Positions 25,027 to 37,249 of a stretch of DNA of 64,000 nt are shown here, piece after piece. Origin of the DNA: Amoebidium appalachense (taxonomy: Eukaryota; Ichthyosporea); NCBI GenBank assembly GCA_963693365.1, contig CAVNZM010000013.1:6138001-6202000 (forward strand), written 5' to 3'. The position numbers were made by a program, and so were the translations under genes. Numbering within the stretch: the first letter of the stretch is position 1; the number at the start of each line of letters is the position of its first letter. The notes beneath the pieces are model-generated. The model was not told the origin of the DNA. It did no database searches and saw only the letters and a program-made list of their open reading frames with translations.

Positions 25027-26075
25027 TTAGCATTCAGGACTATGGTTCTTTGCAACAGTGCTAATCGTAGATGCTGTGGCACGTACAGCCGCTTTCCTCC
25101 GTCTCTTGTTCACCGCCCTCCTCACACAACACGTTATGACAATTATCAGTAGGAGGGCCCCCACCCCAGCACAGATACCCACAAAGAGCATGGTGTTCTT
25201 GTCGATCCACGTGCCCACGTCGTTTGCCCCCCCACCGTAGCATTTGCCGCACCCCTGCACACACACGGGGTAGGGCATGCTGCCTGTGACGTTGCCTGTC
25301 AGCCGCAGCTGCAGCTGGGCCTCATACAGCGACTGGGGGTCTGGCTCCTGGCCCTGCGCCTCTGCATGTGCGCGTGCATAGTGTCAGTGCGTTTTGGTAT
25401 GATAGAAGGGTGCAAATTGCCGGCCTTTCAGCTGGTCTTGCGGGAGCTGAGGGGCAAGGGGGGGGGGGGGGGGGGCGCAAGCAGAAGATGAGTATGTAAT
25501 AATATTAGTTGGGTTCGAGCCGACTGGGTTTAGTCTAGACTTCGCTCTGCTATTTTTCAGCGTGCACGTGCTCGATCGGTGGTTAAAGTACATCAAAAGG
25601 TGAACTGTAACAGGGCATGTGCGCGTGCTTGTTTGTTCGTGCAGACCCCTGATTATGAAATAAATCATAAAAGTCGCTTGCATTTGCACGTGCATGCGAC
25701 CGTACACTTTTCAGGCACACATCACTCACCAAGGTGCAACACTGAAGCCTGGTCCACGGCCACGCTATCCCCCGTCAGGCCCACAATGATGGGGCTAAAG
25801 TAGGTTGCAGTCAGCCCGTTGGTCCCCGTGCCGTTGTGCCAGAACTGTACAAAACAAAATGTGAGCAATATGACACAGCCCATGCTTGTACATATATATT
25901 TGTGAAAGGCATGGGGGGCTATAGGATGGGGGGAGAAGGGGGGGGGGGGGGGGGGGGGGGGGGGGGAGAGAGAGAGAGAGGGGGGGGGGGGGGGGAGGAG
26001 GAGGGGGAGGGGGAGGGGGAGGAAGGGGGGGGGGGGGGGGACTGGTTGAATTGGTGGTGGTTGTGGGTGGGTGCA

Positions 26076-26141
<66 letters not shown>

Positions 26142-26213
26142 TGCAGTAGAAACCAACCCACAAAAATCATGTTGTGTGCCCCTCTCTGAACCAACAAACA
26201 GAACAACTTCAAA

Positions 26214-26263
<50 letters not shown>

Positions 26264-26674
26264 ACACACGCACACACCCCACCCCCCTCAAAAAAAAAAA
26301 AAAAAAAAAAAAAGGAGGGAAGAAAGAAAAAAGAAAGAAAAGAAAAGCAAAACAACTACACACCCTATAGTTTGCCCCGGCATCCCCCCTGTTCTTGTAG
26401 TTCCACAGCACCAGGCGGCCACCGTGGTGGGGCATGGCCTCTATCTTGCCTCCGTTTCTGTTCATGCTGCCGGCATTGCTGCTGTCAACCAGTGTGTCGT
26501 GGGGGTTGTTGCCGTGCATGTCAAGCGACTGCCCTGCACGGGGGGGGGAGGGGGGCACACATATGTGAGTGTGCAGAATGGGGGTGCGGGAATCCATACG
26601 TGGGTGGTAATTTGCAAGTGTACCAAGGCCAAACTTCAATACCAGTGCCTGGGCATTGCCAAACCTCACCCAAG

Positions 26675-26738
<64 letters not shown>

Positions 26739-29148
26739 CCACATACCCGGGGTGGTAGTGTGCCTCAGGAAAACTGAGCCAGCATCCGAAGCCTCGACAC
26801 TTGGGCCGTGCCAGTTGCCTGCCGTGTCCACATTGTCCACAAACATGTTGCCGTACCCCCGCTTGCTGTGCCACACAATATCCCCCTTAGTACAAATGCA
26901 TTCCCCCCCCCCCCCCCCCCCCCCCCCCCTTCTCCCCTAACTACTCCTCTGCACCCCCTCCAACCCCCCCCCCCCCCCCCGCGCCCCTTCCCCCCCCCCC
27001 CCCCCCTTTCCTCCCCAGAATCTGCTCCCCCCATCTCCTTCCTCTGAATGTCTCCAAACCCTGCTCCCCCCCCCCCCCCCCCCCCCCCGCCCCTCCCCTC
27101 CCCCCGCTCACCCCACCCCTTTCCCCACCAACTTAAAGCTGAGGGAAGATGCGCGCGATGGGGGGGGGGGGGGGGGGTTTGAATGCGTCAAAAAGTACGA
27201 AGTACACAAGAACAAACGGATAACACGATGCAGAATGCAAGCCATACATAAAGAGTATGCATAATAAGCAGAGCCCATCCTCAGGGGGGCCCCACGTCAT
27301 CCACAGTACACGAGTTTCGACCTATTCACCTCGTTAACGAAACCCAACTCAGATACTGTTTCACTTGAACATGGGTAGGTCACCCGTCTTGATCAGAGAC
27401 GAGCAGGGTTGCTTATGCAGGCAAGAACAGTGGGAAAGGCCGGGGGTTAAAGTTGCAGCAGTAAACAGAAGCAAGAAAAATATAGATAGGAACTCAGGAG
27501 ACGGGGCTTCTAGGAAGCTCCCCTGTCGCTACCTAAGTCGATACTTCCCTGGCTAACATACTACACCAGTTGAAAAGAATTAAGTCCCGAAGGCCGCAGG
27601 ATTCGCAATCAGAAGGGGAAAATATGAGATTTGACCCACGCCGCAGGGTAGTAACACGCTTACTAGGGCGGAACTTTAACATCTTCGAACGGAAAGCTAT
27701 GCCCCCGGATGTCAGCCGGAAATATGGTATCACCCATTGCTTTGGGCTTGAAAAAAGCCAAATCGATAGTCCGAGTTATGTTACGCCGGCAGGTAACATG
27801 CCGCATGGGTTCCAAGGGAGCTGTCGCCAACAGAGCGGTGTGTGCATGCGTGCGCGTAACGCAATGTGTGAAGTGTGTCTATAGCTATGAGAGAGGGTAT
27901 GCAGAAGTGGACAGATGAAGTGTGTGGAGAGAAAAACAGTAGGAAGAAAAGTAGGCACCGGTGTGTGCAACCCCGCACAACATACATACTCACACACACA
28001 TAAATAAGCGAAGATTACAGGTAATCAACCAGAACAAAGAATGGGGGGGGGGAGGGTATTCTTCAGTCCGTTTCCTCTCGCCTACACCACCCCTTGTCCA
28101 CCACTACATACATAGAGCCCACCATCACCGTGCCGTGTTCTTACCCTCGGCCACACCTAAGGTTAGAAGGCAGTGATAGGTAGAAAAAGAAAGAGAGGGA
28201 TGAGAACATATGGCCATGGTATTGAAGCAAACTAGAATACCAACACAGCGGGCATTGCCTTAACATACCTGTGCGTGGAGAAATGGCCCCCCTTGCCCGT
28301 AAACTGCGAATTCCTGCACCCCACCACCCGGCAACCATCAGTGGCAGTAGCGTGCAACCATACACTACACATAGACCACCTGGTCCCATAGGTACACCCA
28401 TAGAACTCCACTGTGATAAGCCGCCCAGCATCGCGTGTCACATGATCCCCCCCCCCCCCCCCTCCCCGCCCCCCAAACATACACACACACACACGACCCC
28501 CCCCCCCCCCCCCCCCCCAACACACACACACACATACACACACAAAAGGGCAAAAAAAGAGAACATCCCAAACAACCACCGACAGCACAGCAACAAATAC
28601 CTGACGGTGAAAGCTATGTTACGGTCTAGAATGACGGCCCCGTTCCAGTCCTGAAAGACACACCCATCAACCCAACTGTTCTTTGTGGCATATGCGTTGA
28701 TCGCATTCCACCCAAAGTCATCTTCCAATGTGCAGTGGTGGCAGAAAGTCCCCGGTCTCTGGCCCCACCCACTCTGAAACCTGCACATGGAAGGATGGTA
28801 GGCACAATATCGATCAAGGATGTGTGTGTATGTGCAAAACGCACATGGTCTCTGTAAGCCTGCAATATCAGAAATATTTCTAACACCTCCCATGCTATTC
28901 TACAGATGCGGAGCAAACATTTTTCCAGATTCCCTCCCTCACTCCCTCCCCCCTCCCCCCCCCCCCCCCCCCCCCCCCCCCTTCCCCTTGCTGTACATGC
29001 ACAAACTGTTTTCCAGTAGCAACAAGCTCATACCCCCATCGTCGCCGCTTAGTTTTCAACTGCATTCCAAAACGATCCCAAACCATGATACTCCTTTAGT
29101 CCTGTACAATTCCCTGAACGAACTTCCCATCAAAATCACCCACACCTT

Positions 29149-29179
<31 letters not shown>

Positions 29180-29433
29180 CACACACACACCACCCACCCT
29201 CCCGACACACCCCCACCCCCACATCCCCCTGTTTGATATGTCAACTCAACTCCGGCCGCCCTCCTCACCGAGCCCCCCCCCCCCTCCTTTCCTCCCCGAC
29301 ACTTACATGATGTCTTCAAAGCCCACGTTCTCCAAGGGCTTGAAGGAAAACACGTTAAACGGCTCTTCGTGCTTGATGAGGCTGACCTTGAGTGGCTCGG
29401 TCATCGTCACAACCCCCGTGTTGCAGTCAAGCG

Positions 29434-29498
<65 letters not shown>

Positions 29499-31068
29499 TG
29501 GTGCCCATGCTTAGTAGATGCAGCAGCAGAACCGCTGTTGTCCATCCCCCCCCCCCCCCCCCCCCCCCCCACCCCACCCCCTGTCCCCTCCTCACAAGGA
29601 GTTGAAGACATCAATAAGGTAACAGGGATGTGCCCCTCCCCCCCCCCCCCCCCCCTCCCCCCTTTGTCTTCCCCCCCGTCCACTCTCTTCCCGTATTCCT
29701 GTCGATTAACCCATCCCTCTGTCGTGTAACCCTCCTTTGTCCTTCACCAAAAGCACACACCCCACCCCACCTACCCAATTTGCCTCTACCGCCCCAAATC
29801 CCTCTCAATCCCCCCCTCCCCTCGGGAAAAAGGGGAATAAAAAACAACAAGCACACACCTGTATGCAGTGGGGCTCGTGGATGTAGACACCCTTTGTGAC
29901 CACGTCCTCCCACTGGGGCTGCAGGGTTGCATTTCCAAAGTAGAACCTGTTGTAGGCCAGACTCTGGTGCTCGACGTAGAAACAGGAAACCGAGCTCAGG
30001 GCCCCGGGGTCCGCCACCTTAATTTGCTGTGACTCCCTCAGCGCTGTGCGTGTTGCAAACCAGGTGTGTGTATGTGTGTGTGTGTGTATGTGTGTGTGTT
30101 TTTTTTTTTTGGGGGGGGGGGGGGGGGGGGAGTGGATATTTAGATGCAATTAAGAAAACGTGTGACGGGAAGTTAAGACAAGAAACAAACTGTGTTCATG
30201 GGACAAGTCATTCGTTGCACGGGGAGTGTGCACGTGGGGATCCTCCCACTACTCACTCAAGCCAAGCAACACAAGCAGATGCGCACATGCAATCGCCGGT
30301 CAAGCACGACCTTCAACTACCGTCATATGTGTAGGTGGATGGTTGTGTGTGCTTGTGTGTGTGTGTGTGTGTGTGTGTGTTTGTATGTGTGGGTGTGGGT
30401 GTGGGTGTGGAGGCGGGGGAGAGGGGGAGGGGCGGGGGGAGGGAGGAGGAAACTGCAACAAAAATCCGTTTCTGTATCGCAAGCGAAGAGAGCAAAACCC
30501 GGTCACGCAAACACACACCTGTCTCAGTGATGGACGTCAGACGCACCCCCCAGGCGCCCTTGATTCGTATAAAAGCGTCTTTGGTTCGTGCCCCCTCCAT
30601 ATACAATACAGTTCCCTCCTCGGTTGCCCCAGCCCCTCTCAGCACTATGTTGCTGCTTCTGATGTTCAGCACATATCCTGACCCCCCAGGCGGGCTAAAT
30701 CTGTACCGTCCGGCCGGGAAATAAACGACACCTCCACCGGCCTTTGCTGCAGCGTCGATAGCTGCCTGGACCTGAACATGGTAAAAATAGGTCAGACATG
30801 TTTTAGCGTGCACAACCCGTTATAGACAAAAGTCGATCGGATGCTCTGCTGTGCAGAAACTTTTAATGGTCACACCCAGATCCATGCTTTTGTCGACGGC
30901 GCACCAATGTCAGTGTTTTAAAAAAATGGAAGCCCTGACAAGGAAAACTTCTCCCACAGCTCCATCATCCAACTCCACCCCCCTGCCCCCCACACTTTTG
31001 TCGTAGGGGCACCATTGCCAATATTTTAGGAAAAAAGAACCATCACAAGAAAACACTATCCCACAACC

Positions 31069-31099
<31 letters not shown>

Positions 31100-31390
31100 A
31101 CCCCCTCCCTTTCCCTTCAGCCGTGCACACACCTTGGCGTCCACGTAGGTGACGCCATCACCCACAGCGCCATACTTGGTGACGTCAAAAACTGGCCCTG
31201 CTACTCTTGGGATAGGCACAGCACCGTACTTGTAGCCGGCCCAGGAAAAGTCCGGCAACAAAGGAGGTACAGAGTCATTGCCTAATTGTGCTTGAAAATT
31301 TTCCCAAGCAGAGGAAAGGCACAGAGCTGCGGCTGGGCATATCAAGTGGATAACTGCCTGAAGCACGGCTAGGCCGCGCTTTTCTCTCAT
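25027..31390 (-). CDS. Secreted, membrane-anchored right-handed beta-helix (pectate-lyase-like) protein
   Basis: Predicted surface protein with a polysaccharide-lyase or glycosidase-like beta-helix. Minus-strand exons: 31390-31133, 30771-30519, 30043-29859, about 29434-29307, 28780-28601, about 28461-28269, 26865-26747, 26533-26364, 25844-25730, 25361-25027; about 635 residues. The start has a hydrophobic signal peptide (LAVLQAVIHLICPAAALCL). The classic pectate-lyase-3 opening follows: FDVTKYGAVGDGVT, QAAIDAAAKAGGGVVYFPAG and RSSNIVLRGAG. Later repeats include NAINAYATKNSWVDGCVF, GYGNMFVDN, MPHHGGRLVLWNY and FWHNGTGTNG, typical of bacterial beta-helix enzymes. A cysteine cluster precedes a single membrane span (VGICAGVGALLLIIVITCCV) and a basic tail (NKRRRKAA), then TAA. 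Catalytic residues were not assigned. The exon 4 acceptor reads CG and the exon 6 acceptor sits in a G tract, so those two boundaries are uncertain. Confidence 0.85.
27160..27475 (+). repeat. Dispersed G-tract repeat family, full-length copy
   Basis: A G tract, then TTTGAATGCGTCAAAAAGTA through CAGAGCCCATCCTCAGG, CGAGTTTCGACCTATTC, AACCCAACTCAGATACTG and GTCACCCGTCTTGATCAGAG to GTTGCAGCAGTAAA. Sits in the beta-helix intron between 26865 and 28269. Confidence 0.85.
29434..29492. repeat. (GT)n abutting a beta-helix exon
   Basis: About 29 GT units, (AC)n in the gene sense, directly against the 5' side of beta-helix exon 4. The expected AG acceptor at the junction reads CG. Confidence 0.95.
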
Positions 31391-32116
31391 GTTGAAATTC
31401 GACTGTGTAAACGATGTCGTGGATTCTTCGCTTTTGTGCAATACCTACCGATGCCTTGCGGACGTGTGAGTTAGTGAATATGCACGTACAAAAACGGAGC
31501 CCAAATACAGATAGTATTTAGTATAGAAGGCCCAAAATATAGAGCCTTCAGCTGGTCTACTGCTGATGACCTTACAAGATCGGTCAATGTCAGATCTCGC
31601 CACTGTACCATGGCCCGGGCATCGCCCTTCAGCTTCGTCAGATATGAGCGATTAGATTGTACACCAAAAACTTATCTAACTGTATTTTTCTATGTTCATC
31701 TCACGCTCTATGCGCTGTTATCAATCCGTTTTCCCCGTTGCACTCTTGCACTTGCTAGTTAAAGAGAATGCATGAGAGTTGTGGCACTTCAAGGTTTAGT
31801 TACAATAGAGTGAGCAGCATGGCTTGTGCGCCTGTGATCAATGTGGTATACGGTTTAGTCGCTTTATATACTTGCTTGAGAGTGAAGATCTAGAGCTTTG
31901 CCAATCAGATGTTGTTTTGGGGGTTTACGCTGTTTACTCGAGGCAAAGAGAACCAGTCTCAGGTATGGGGGGGGGGGGGTTTTGCTCGGAATATCCCCTC
32001 AGCGGTATATCATGATCACGTACATAGATGTCGGGTGGTGACTATATATCAGGGTTTACTTTCTCTACGAGACACCATAAAGACTACAAGGAGAAATCAA
32101 TTAGTTGGGGTTCCCC

Positions 32117-32117
<1 letters not shown>

Positions 32118-32158
<41 letters not shown>

Positions 32159-32190
32159 GGGCTCCCCTCGGGACACTCGGTATCAGCTGG

Positions 32191-32241
<51 letters not shown>
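32118..32241. repeat. Poly(T) tract followed by (GT)n
   Basis: About 36 T, then AAAGGGGCTCCCC and a (GT)n run. Short GGGG/CCCC blocks flank the T run on both sides. Confidence 0.9.
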
Positions 32242-32243
<2 letters not shown>

Positions 32244-33315
32244 TGTGTGTGTGTGCGCGTGCGCTATAATTTTGTAGTGATGTGTTTCTCAAGCCAATCA
32301 ATACATCTAATAAACAGGTCGTAGTTACGCGTGTTTAGTATAAAATCAAGGATGTTGTAATTTACAGGTAGGCTATCTTTCTGGGTGTCTGTTGTGAATG
32401 TGACGTGTGTGTGTTGCGGTATTATGTGGTCTATCATGTTGTTTTGCTTTCGTCACTACCACCCTACACTACTTGGGGTTTATTACGCAGCAACAAAAAT
32501 GAATGGAAAAAAGGGTTGTTTGGAACTTGGTGACCAGGTGACATTGTACAAGGCAGAAAATTACACTGTTTTCGGAAATATATATACCGTTAATTTTCAG
32601 AAAGTACCAGTAAAGCCTGGGACTTAGTTCCACCTGAGTTGGAGGTTTGGGAAGTAAATAAAAAGAAAAGTCCCCCCTTCCCCCCCCCCCCCCCCCTCCC
32701 CCTCCCCTTCTCCCCCACCGCCCGAAAGCTGGAACTCTCGGTTTTTTCCTGGGAAAACGCTGGAACTTGCAATAACGCAAAAAGTTATCTCTGCCGCATT
32801 TATCACATATGAACCAGTCATATCCGGACAAGGCGTATGGAAAATTCATTTTCACTTCGATCACTTTCCTTTCACATCAATTTTTTTTCCCGACTTTTCA
32901 TCATGGCAGGTATATAAGAGCTTTCGCTTCTTTCTTTTTGTGACGGGACTGAAGTCCGGTGCAGGGGGGATGACCTCCAGGCAGGTGCTGGCGCAACCGG
33001 GGTGATGGTTGTTTCCTGCGGGCTGCAAGGAGCTCACTCCATTATGGTTCTGTCTTCACGGCCTTTACCCGCCGGGGCGTGCGGATGGTACTCTGATGGC
33101 TGCGAGGCTTCTCGTTTAGGGGGTTGGCGGCCTTCTGGGTTAGCGACGGCACACACCGTTTTCTATGATGGGGGGCACAACTGAGTTTTCTCCAACTCTA
33201 CGTTTTCTCCTTGGGGTGCACCTGCAGCTTGGTTGACGTCTCCTCCGCGGCGCGCGTCCGGGGTAGTTTGTAGCCGACTGGGACGTCGAGAAGCTTCCTC
33301 AGCCGGCTACAGTTA

Positions 33316-33386
33316 TGTCATGTGCTGAGCTGATTCGTATTAGTTTACTTCTATATTTTGTGTTTTGGTGAGTTAATTTCGGGGGT
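33316..33386 (+). repeat. Direct repeat copy 1, 71 bp
   Basis: Starts TGTCATGTGCTGAGCTGATT and ends ATTTCGGGGGT. The second copy, in the same orientation, is at 34864-34934. Confidence 0.9.
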
Positions 33387-33390
33387 GTAG

Positions 33391-33605
33391 CTTGTCGTGG
33401 CTACAAACAGAGTGTATATGAACTACTCTAACTATCTGCACGCTTAAAGGGGCTCGAAACTGTGTATACGTATAAACTTTTCTTTGAGTTGGGTGGGAAG
33501 CGAGTTTTTTGTGTTCTGAGAAGAACTTCCAAAAGCCCGCGACCCCGCGAGACACTTCACAGACACGCGGCCCACTGGCCAGACAAATACCACAGTGACA
33601 TTCAG
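33391..33605 (+). repeat. Left inverted arm, 215 bp
   Basis: The reverse complement is found at 35256-35470. The arm begins CTTGTCGTGGCTACAAACAG and ends near GTGACATTCAG. A short open frame crosses both copies in opposite orientation; it is treated as non-coding. Confidence 0.9.
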
Positions 33606-34203
33606 TATCACAGGGGACTTAGTCCTCGCTAAGGACCTTGACCTCCCTAGGTGACTTAGCAAGCTCAGGGCCGTTTGCCCAGCAGAGGCCTCAGAGGGGA
33701 CCGGCGGCAGTCACCCTCCCCACGGCGCTACCAGCCCTACCAGCCACGGCCACAACGGGATAACAGATGGGCCAGGCTGGCGTCTTTGGGGCGGGACAGC
33801 AAGAGCCGGCGCCAGGCTCTTTCCCAGGCACCTGTGACAACTGCAAGGAGCGGGGGCAACGCGTGGTGTAAACAGCCCCGTCGTGGGGGGCAGGGACGTC
33901 GGTGACCGTGTTGCTGGTATGAAGGTTTTATTAGGGGGTAGGCCATCTCTTGGGTTGTTGTTGTTGTAATACTATGGGAGTAACTGTTGTGTGGTGTTAT
34001 TTTTCGGCGAGTTTTCTACTGGTGCCTGGCGTTTTCGACGTGTGTATGAGTCCTGTGTTGGCGACGTGTGTGGTTAGGGTCAGTGGAATAGAAAGTCCTG
34101 CTGCTGTCTGGGAGCTCGGCCCTCTGACGAGGGGGCTGGGGGGGGGTCGAAGTGTAGTCATGGCAGTGGCAGGCCCCCACTGTTGTGAACCCCCGTCGTC
34201 AAA

Positions 34204-34274
34204 GGGCCTGGTGCTGAGGCCCCTTGGAGTGGCTGCCCTGGGCCTGGTGTTGAGGCCCTTTGGAGTGGCTGCCC
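34204..34274 (+). repeat. Two tandem units of about 36 bp
   Basis: Two near-identical units beginning GGGCCTGGTG and ending GGAGTGGCTGCCC. They lie inside the 33.3-35.5 kb element. A second small duplication (GAGTCTGGAGGTG.TCGTCAC) is at about 34424-34470. Confidence 0.8.
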
Positions 34275-34863
34275 GTAGTGTTGTTGAGTAGTGTTGTGGT
34301 GCCCAGTGCAGCAGTAGGCCTTAGACACACCGCTGGGTAGGGCACGGTTGGGGCGGAGGCATTCCCAAACCACCGGGACCTACGTAGTAGGAGTCTTTGT
34401 CGGGTAGAGGAATGGCCAGCAAGAGAGTCTGGAGGTGTACGTCACATGAGTCTGGAGGTGTTCGTCACGGCATGTTTGGTTGTGTTAGGAATTCTTTGGG
34501 GATGGGGCATGCTGAGTGTGGTTGTATGGATGGTGTCTGTTATCATGTCTGTTGCTATGTTCCACTCGATATAACATTGTGCCAGGGGCATGGGGTTTTG
34601 GGTGCAGATTGTGGACGGGGGCAGAGGTGCATCTACAGGGCAACGTCAGTGGCGGTTCATAATTATCCTTGTTTTGGGGTTGGGTTGGGTATTAACCATG
34701 GTGGGGTGGTGTGTGGATGTATGTATATGTTTTATGTTATATGTTAAATGTTGCTTCCTGCATGGGTAGCGGTAGTTGTAGTCGCTCAGCACATAACTTT
34801 ATTTTGTTTTTAGGTAGTTTTTACTGAGGTGGAACTCAGTTATTTTCTGTGCGAGGGGGGAGT

Positions 34864-34934
34864 TGTCATGTGCTGAGCTGATTCGTATTAGTTTACTTCT
34901 ATATTTTGTGTTTTGGTGAGTTAATTTCGGGGGT
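34864..34934 (+). repeat. Direct repeat copy 2, 71 bp
   Basis: Same orientation and length as 33316-33386. The sequence after it differs completely, so the repeat boundary is sharp at the GGGGGT end. Confidence 0.9.
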
Positions 34935-35255
34935 TTTCTTGCATAGTGATGCCGGGGTCTAAATGGGGTATGAGGAGATTAATCAGTGGTATGGGGAGAA
35001 TCTGATGCAGCGGCGGCTGATTGTTTGGTGCGCGCGTGCATGCCCCATGCCTCTGCGTACTCTCCATGTTAAATGTTGTATTGCTTCTTGCTGTGTGCGT
35101 GGCGAGACCCATGTTGCCTGCTCGCGTGTGTGTATGCTTATATGTATTGTGAGTAAACGTGTGTACGTGTTGTAGTGCTGTAGGGGTGTCTGAGGTCGCG
35201 GTAGCCAATGGTGTGGAGTGCGTGTAGTCTGTGGGGGAGGGAGTGTTGTGATTGG

Positions 35256-35470
35256 CTGAATGTCACTGTGGTATTTGTCTGGCCAGTGGGCCGCGTGTCT
35301 GTGAAGTGTCTCGCGGGGTCGCGGGCTTTTGGAAGTTCTTCTCAGAACACAAAAAACTCGCTTCCCACCCAACTCAAAGAAAAGTTTATACGTATACACA
35401 GTTTCGAGCCCCTTTAAGCGTGCAGATAGTTAGAGTAGTTCATATACACTCTGTTTGTAGCCACGACAAG
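35256..35470 (-). repeat. Right inverted arm, 215 bp
   Basis: Mirror copy of 33391-33605 with no difference noticed on reading. Near-perfect identity implies recent origin or gene conversion between the arms. Confidence 0.9.
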
Positions 35471-36481
35471 TTACGTAAGGGCCCTTGTGGTGGCAGTTAG
35501 CTCTATAGCCTTGATTTGTGTACCCGCTAGCTTGCCAATGGTAGTGTTGGTTCCTTTTGCATCTCCCGGTACAGCTAGGCTACCTTGTTTGGCTGCTATT
35601 CTCCTTGGAGGGTTACTCCTGTCGCCGCGCCCCCTAAGGTAGTTTTGCAGTCCTACATGTTCTGTATTGCTCTTTTCAAATTGAAACCTCGTGTGCTGCT
35701 CCAGTGATAGAGTTTTGGCCGAGGGCTCTGTCTCTAGAGTAGTTACAGATGGCTTCCTTGCAGTTTGCAGCCTAGACATCTTCGTGGCTTTGATGGAGCA
35801 ATCTTGCCATGCCCCAAGCTTCTCAATTTGTACCCTGCCATCGATGCTAATTACATTTTACGTACGCATATACTCAAATTTCTGTGTGTTAACGTACGCG
35901 TTTCACTCAATGATTTCTGTGACTTGTCACAATTCATATTAGGTCACCTTAAAGTTGAGGTTTTTTTTGTTGTGGCAGCCGAGATATCAACTTATCGTTT
36001 ATTTAGTGTTTATTTGTATTTTTATACCTTTGGGTCGACGTCCGTATTCCAGTGAGCCTACTCCTCATTTGAGTGACTCGAAAATCGTCTCTCGAGATAT
36101 CTGGGATATCTCTTTTTCGTGTTCTTCGAACATATGAGCACATCAATAAAGCCATTTTAAAAAACTTTTTCCATGTGCCATGTCCGGATATGGACTGGTT
36201 ATGGAAAATACAAGTTAGGTTATCCACTCAATATCAAATTATGTCTGTTTCTGGACTTCTTGCATTTTGTATTGCATAATCTAAAAATTTATAGAGATAT
36301 ATAGTTCAACACATGGCATTAATATTGCCAACGGTGAGGCTCGAAAGGAGCAGCCAACATAGTAAATTGCCCTCAAACATAAGGCACACATATTTGTTGG
36401 GAATACTATGACAGGATATTTTATATTATAGTATTATAAACGCAAGATTATGATATTGCCAATGAATCATGCGGGGGGTCC

Positions 36482-36498
36482 GGGGGGCAAGGCCCCCC
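36482..36498. other. GC hairpin
   Basis: A 7 bp stem (GGGGGGC paired with GCCCCCC) around a three-base loop, in otherwise AT-rich DNA. Could be a structural or termination signal, or part of a mobile element end; nothing nearby decides. Confidence 0.6.
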
Positions 36499-37249
36499 AG
36501 CGCCGTTTATAGGGCCCGTAAAAAGGGAAGTAATATCTCCGGGCAAAAATAGGCGGCGATCCGCCAGGTGCCAAAATACAGTAATCCTAAAATGTAATTT
36601 CTAGCCCTGGGTGACAAGTTGGTGTAAATGGTGTTGGAGACTATTAAAGGCCACAGAAGTATAGAATGGATTTAAATCACACTAGTTATGTACAAAAAGT
36701 GAGTAAATGGGCAGCTCTAAACCGCTTCATTAAGTTTTAGGGACGAAACTTAAGCTTTGCTCGAATCATCTCTTGACATTTTCTGGGGTTTCGACAACAA
36801 GATAGATTACGTCATACTCCTGAACGTGTACGTTTTTAGATACACACACAGGAAAAAAGGATGAATATTTCGAAAACCATAGTAGCCTCTATCATATATG
36901 TTCACGATGTGTGTGCCGCATTAGATGCCAATGGGCCCGGCTGCATGGCGACCACAACTGCAGCCGCTGAGTGCCAGACACATTTTTGAGCCATTAAAAA
37001 AAAAAAAAACACTTTATTTTTGAGCCAATGGAGGCGAAAAAAGTATCGGGAGAATGTGCTGCTAGCCGCTGCGTACACATGTACACGTGTAAGTTCACTG
37101 CGGCAGTGCAGATACAAAAATCCTGTCTCCTTTCACTCTTACATAGTATTCTTTTCTATAAAATACTCTCTTTCTTTTTCTCTCCTCTCTCCTTCACTCT
37201 ATCTATGCTATCATTTCTTTTTCGTCACTTTGTGTCACTTCATCGGGGG

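Larger units (their letters stand above)
33316..35470. mobile_element. Non-autonomous element with 71 bp direct repeats and 215 bp inverted arms
   Basis: Direct repeats 33316-33386 and 34864-34934 appear identical. Inverted arms 33391-33605 and 35256-35470 are both 215 bp and look identical where compared. The left arm follows the first direct repeat by 4 bp; the right arm follows the second by 321 bp. The core holds a short basic, Arg/Gln-rich frame (33675-33905), no reverse transcriptase or recombinase, and a 36 bp tandem duplication. Mixed direct and inverted repeats recall DIRS/Ngaro-type retroelements, but the class is inferred only. Confidence 0.7.

Noticed and set aside
33675-33905. 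76-codon basic frame in the repeat element
   Set aside because: Arg/Gln/Pro-rich and Gag-like at best; no zinc knuckle or enzyme motif, so not called as a gene.
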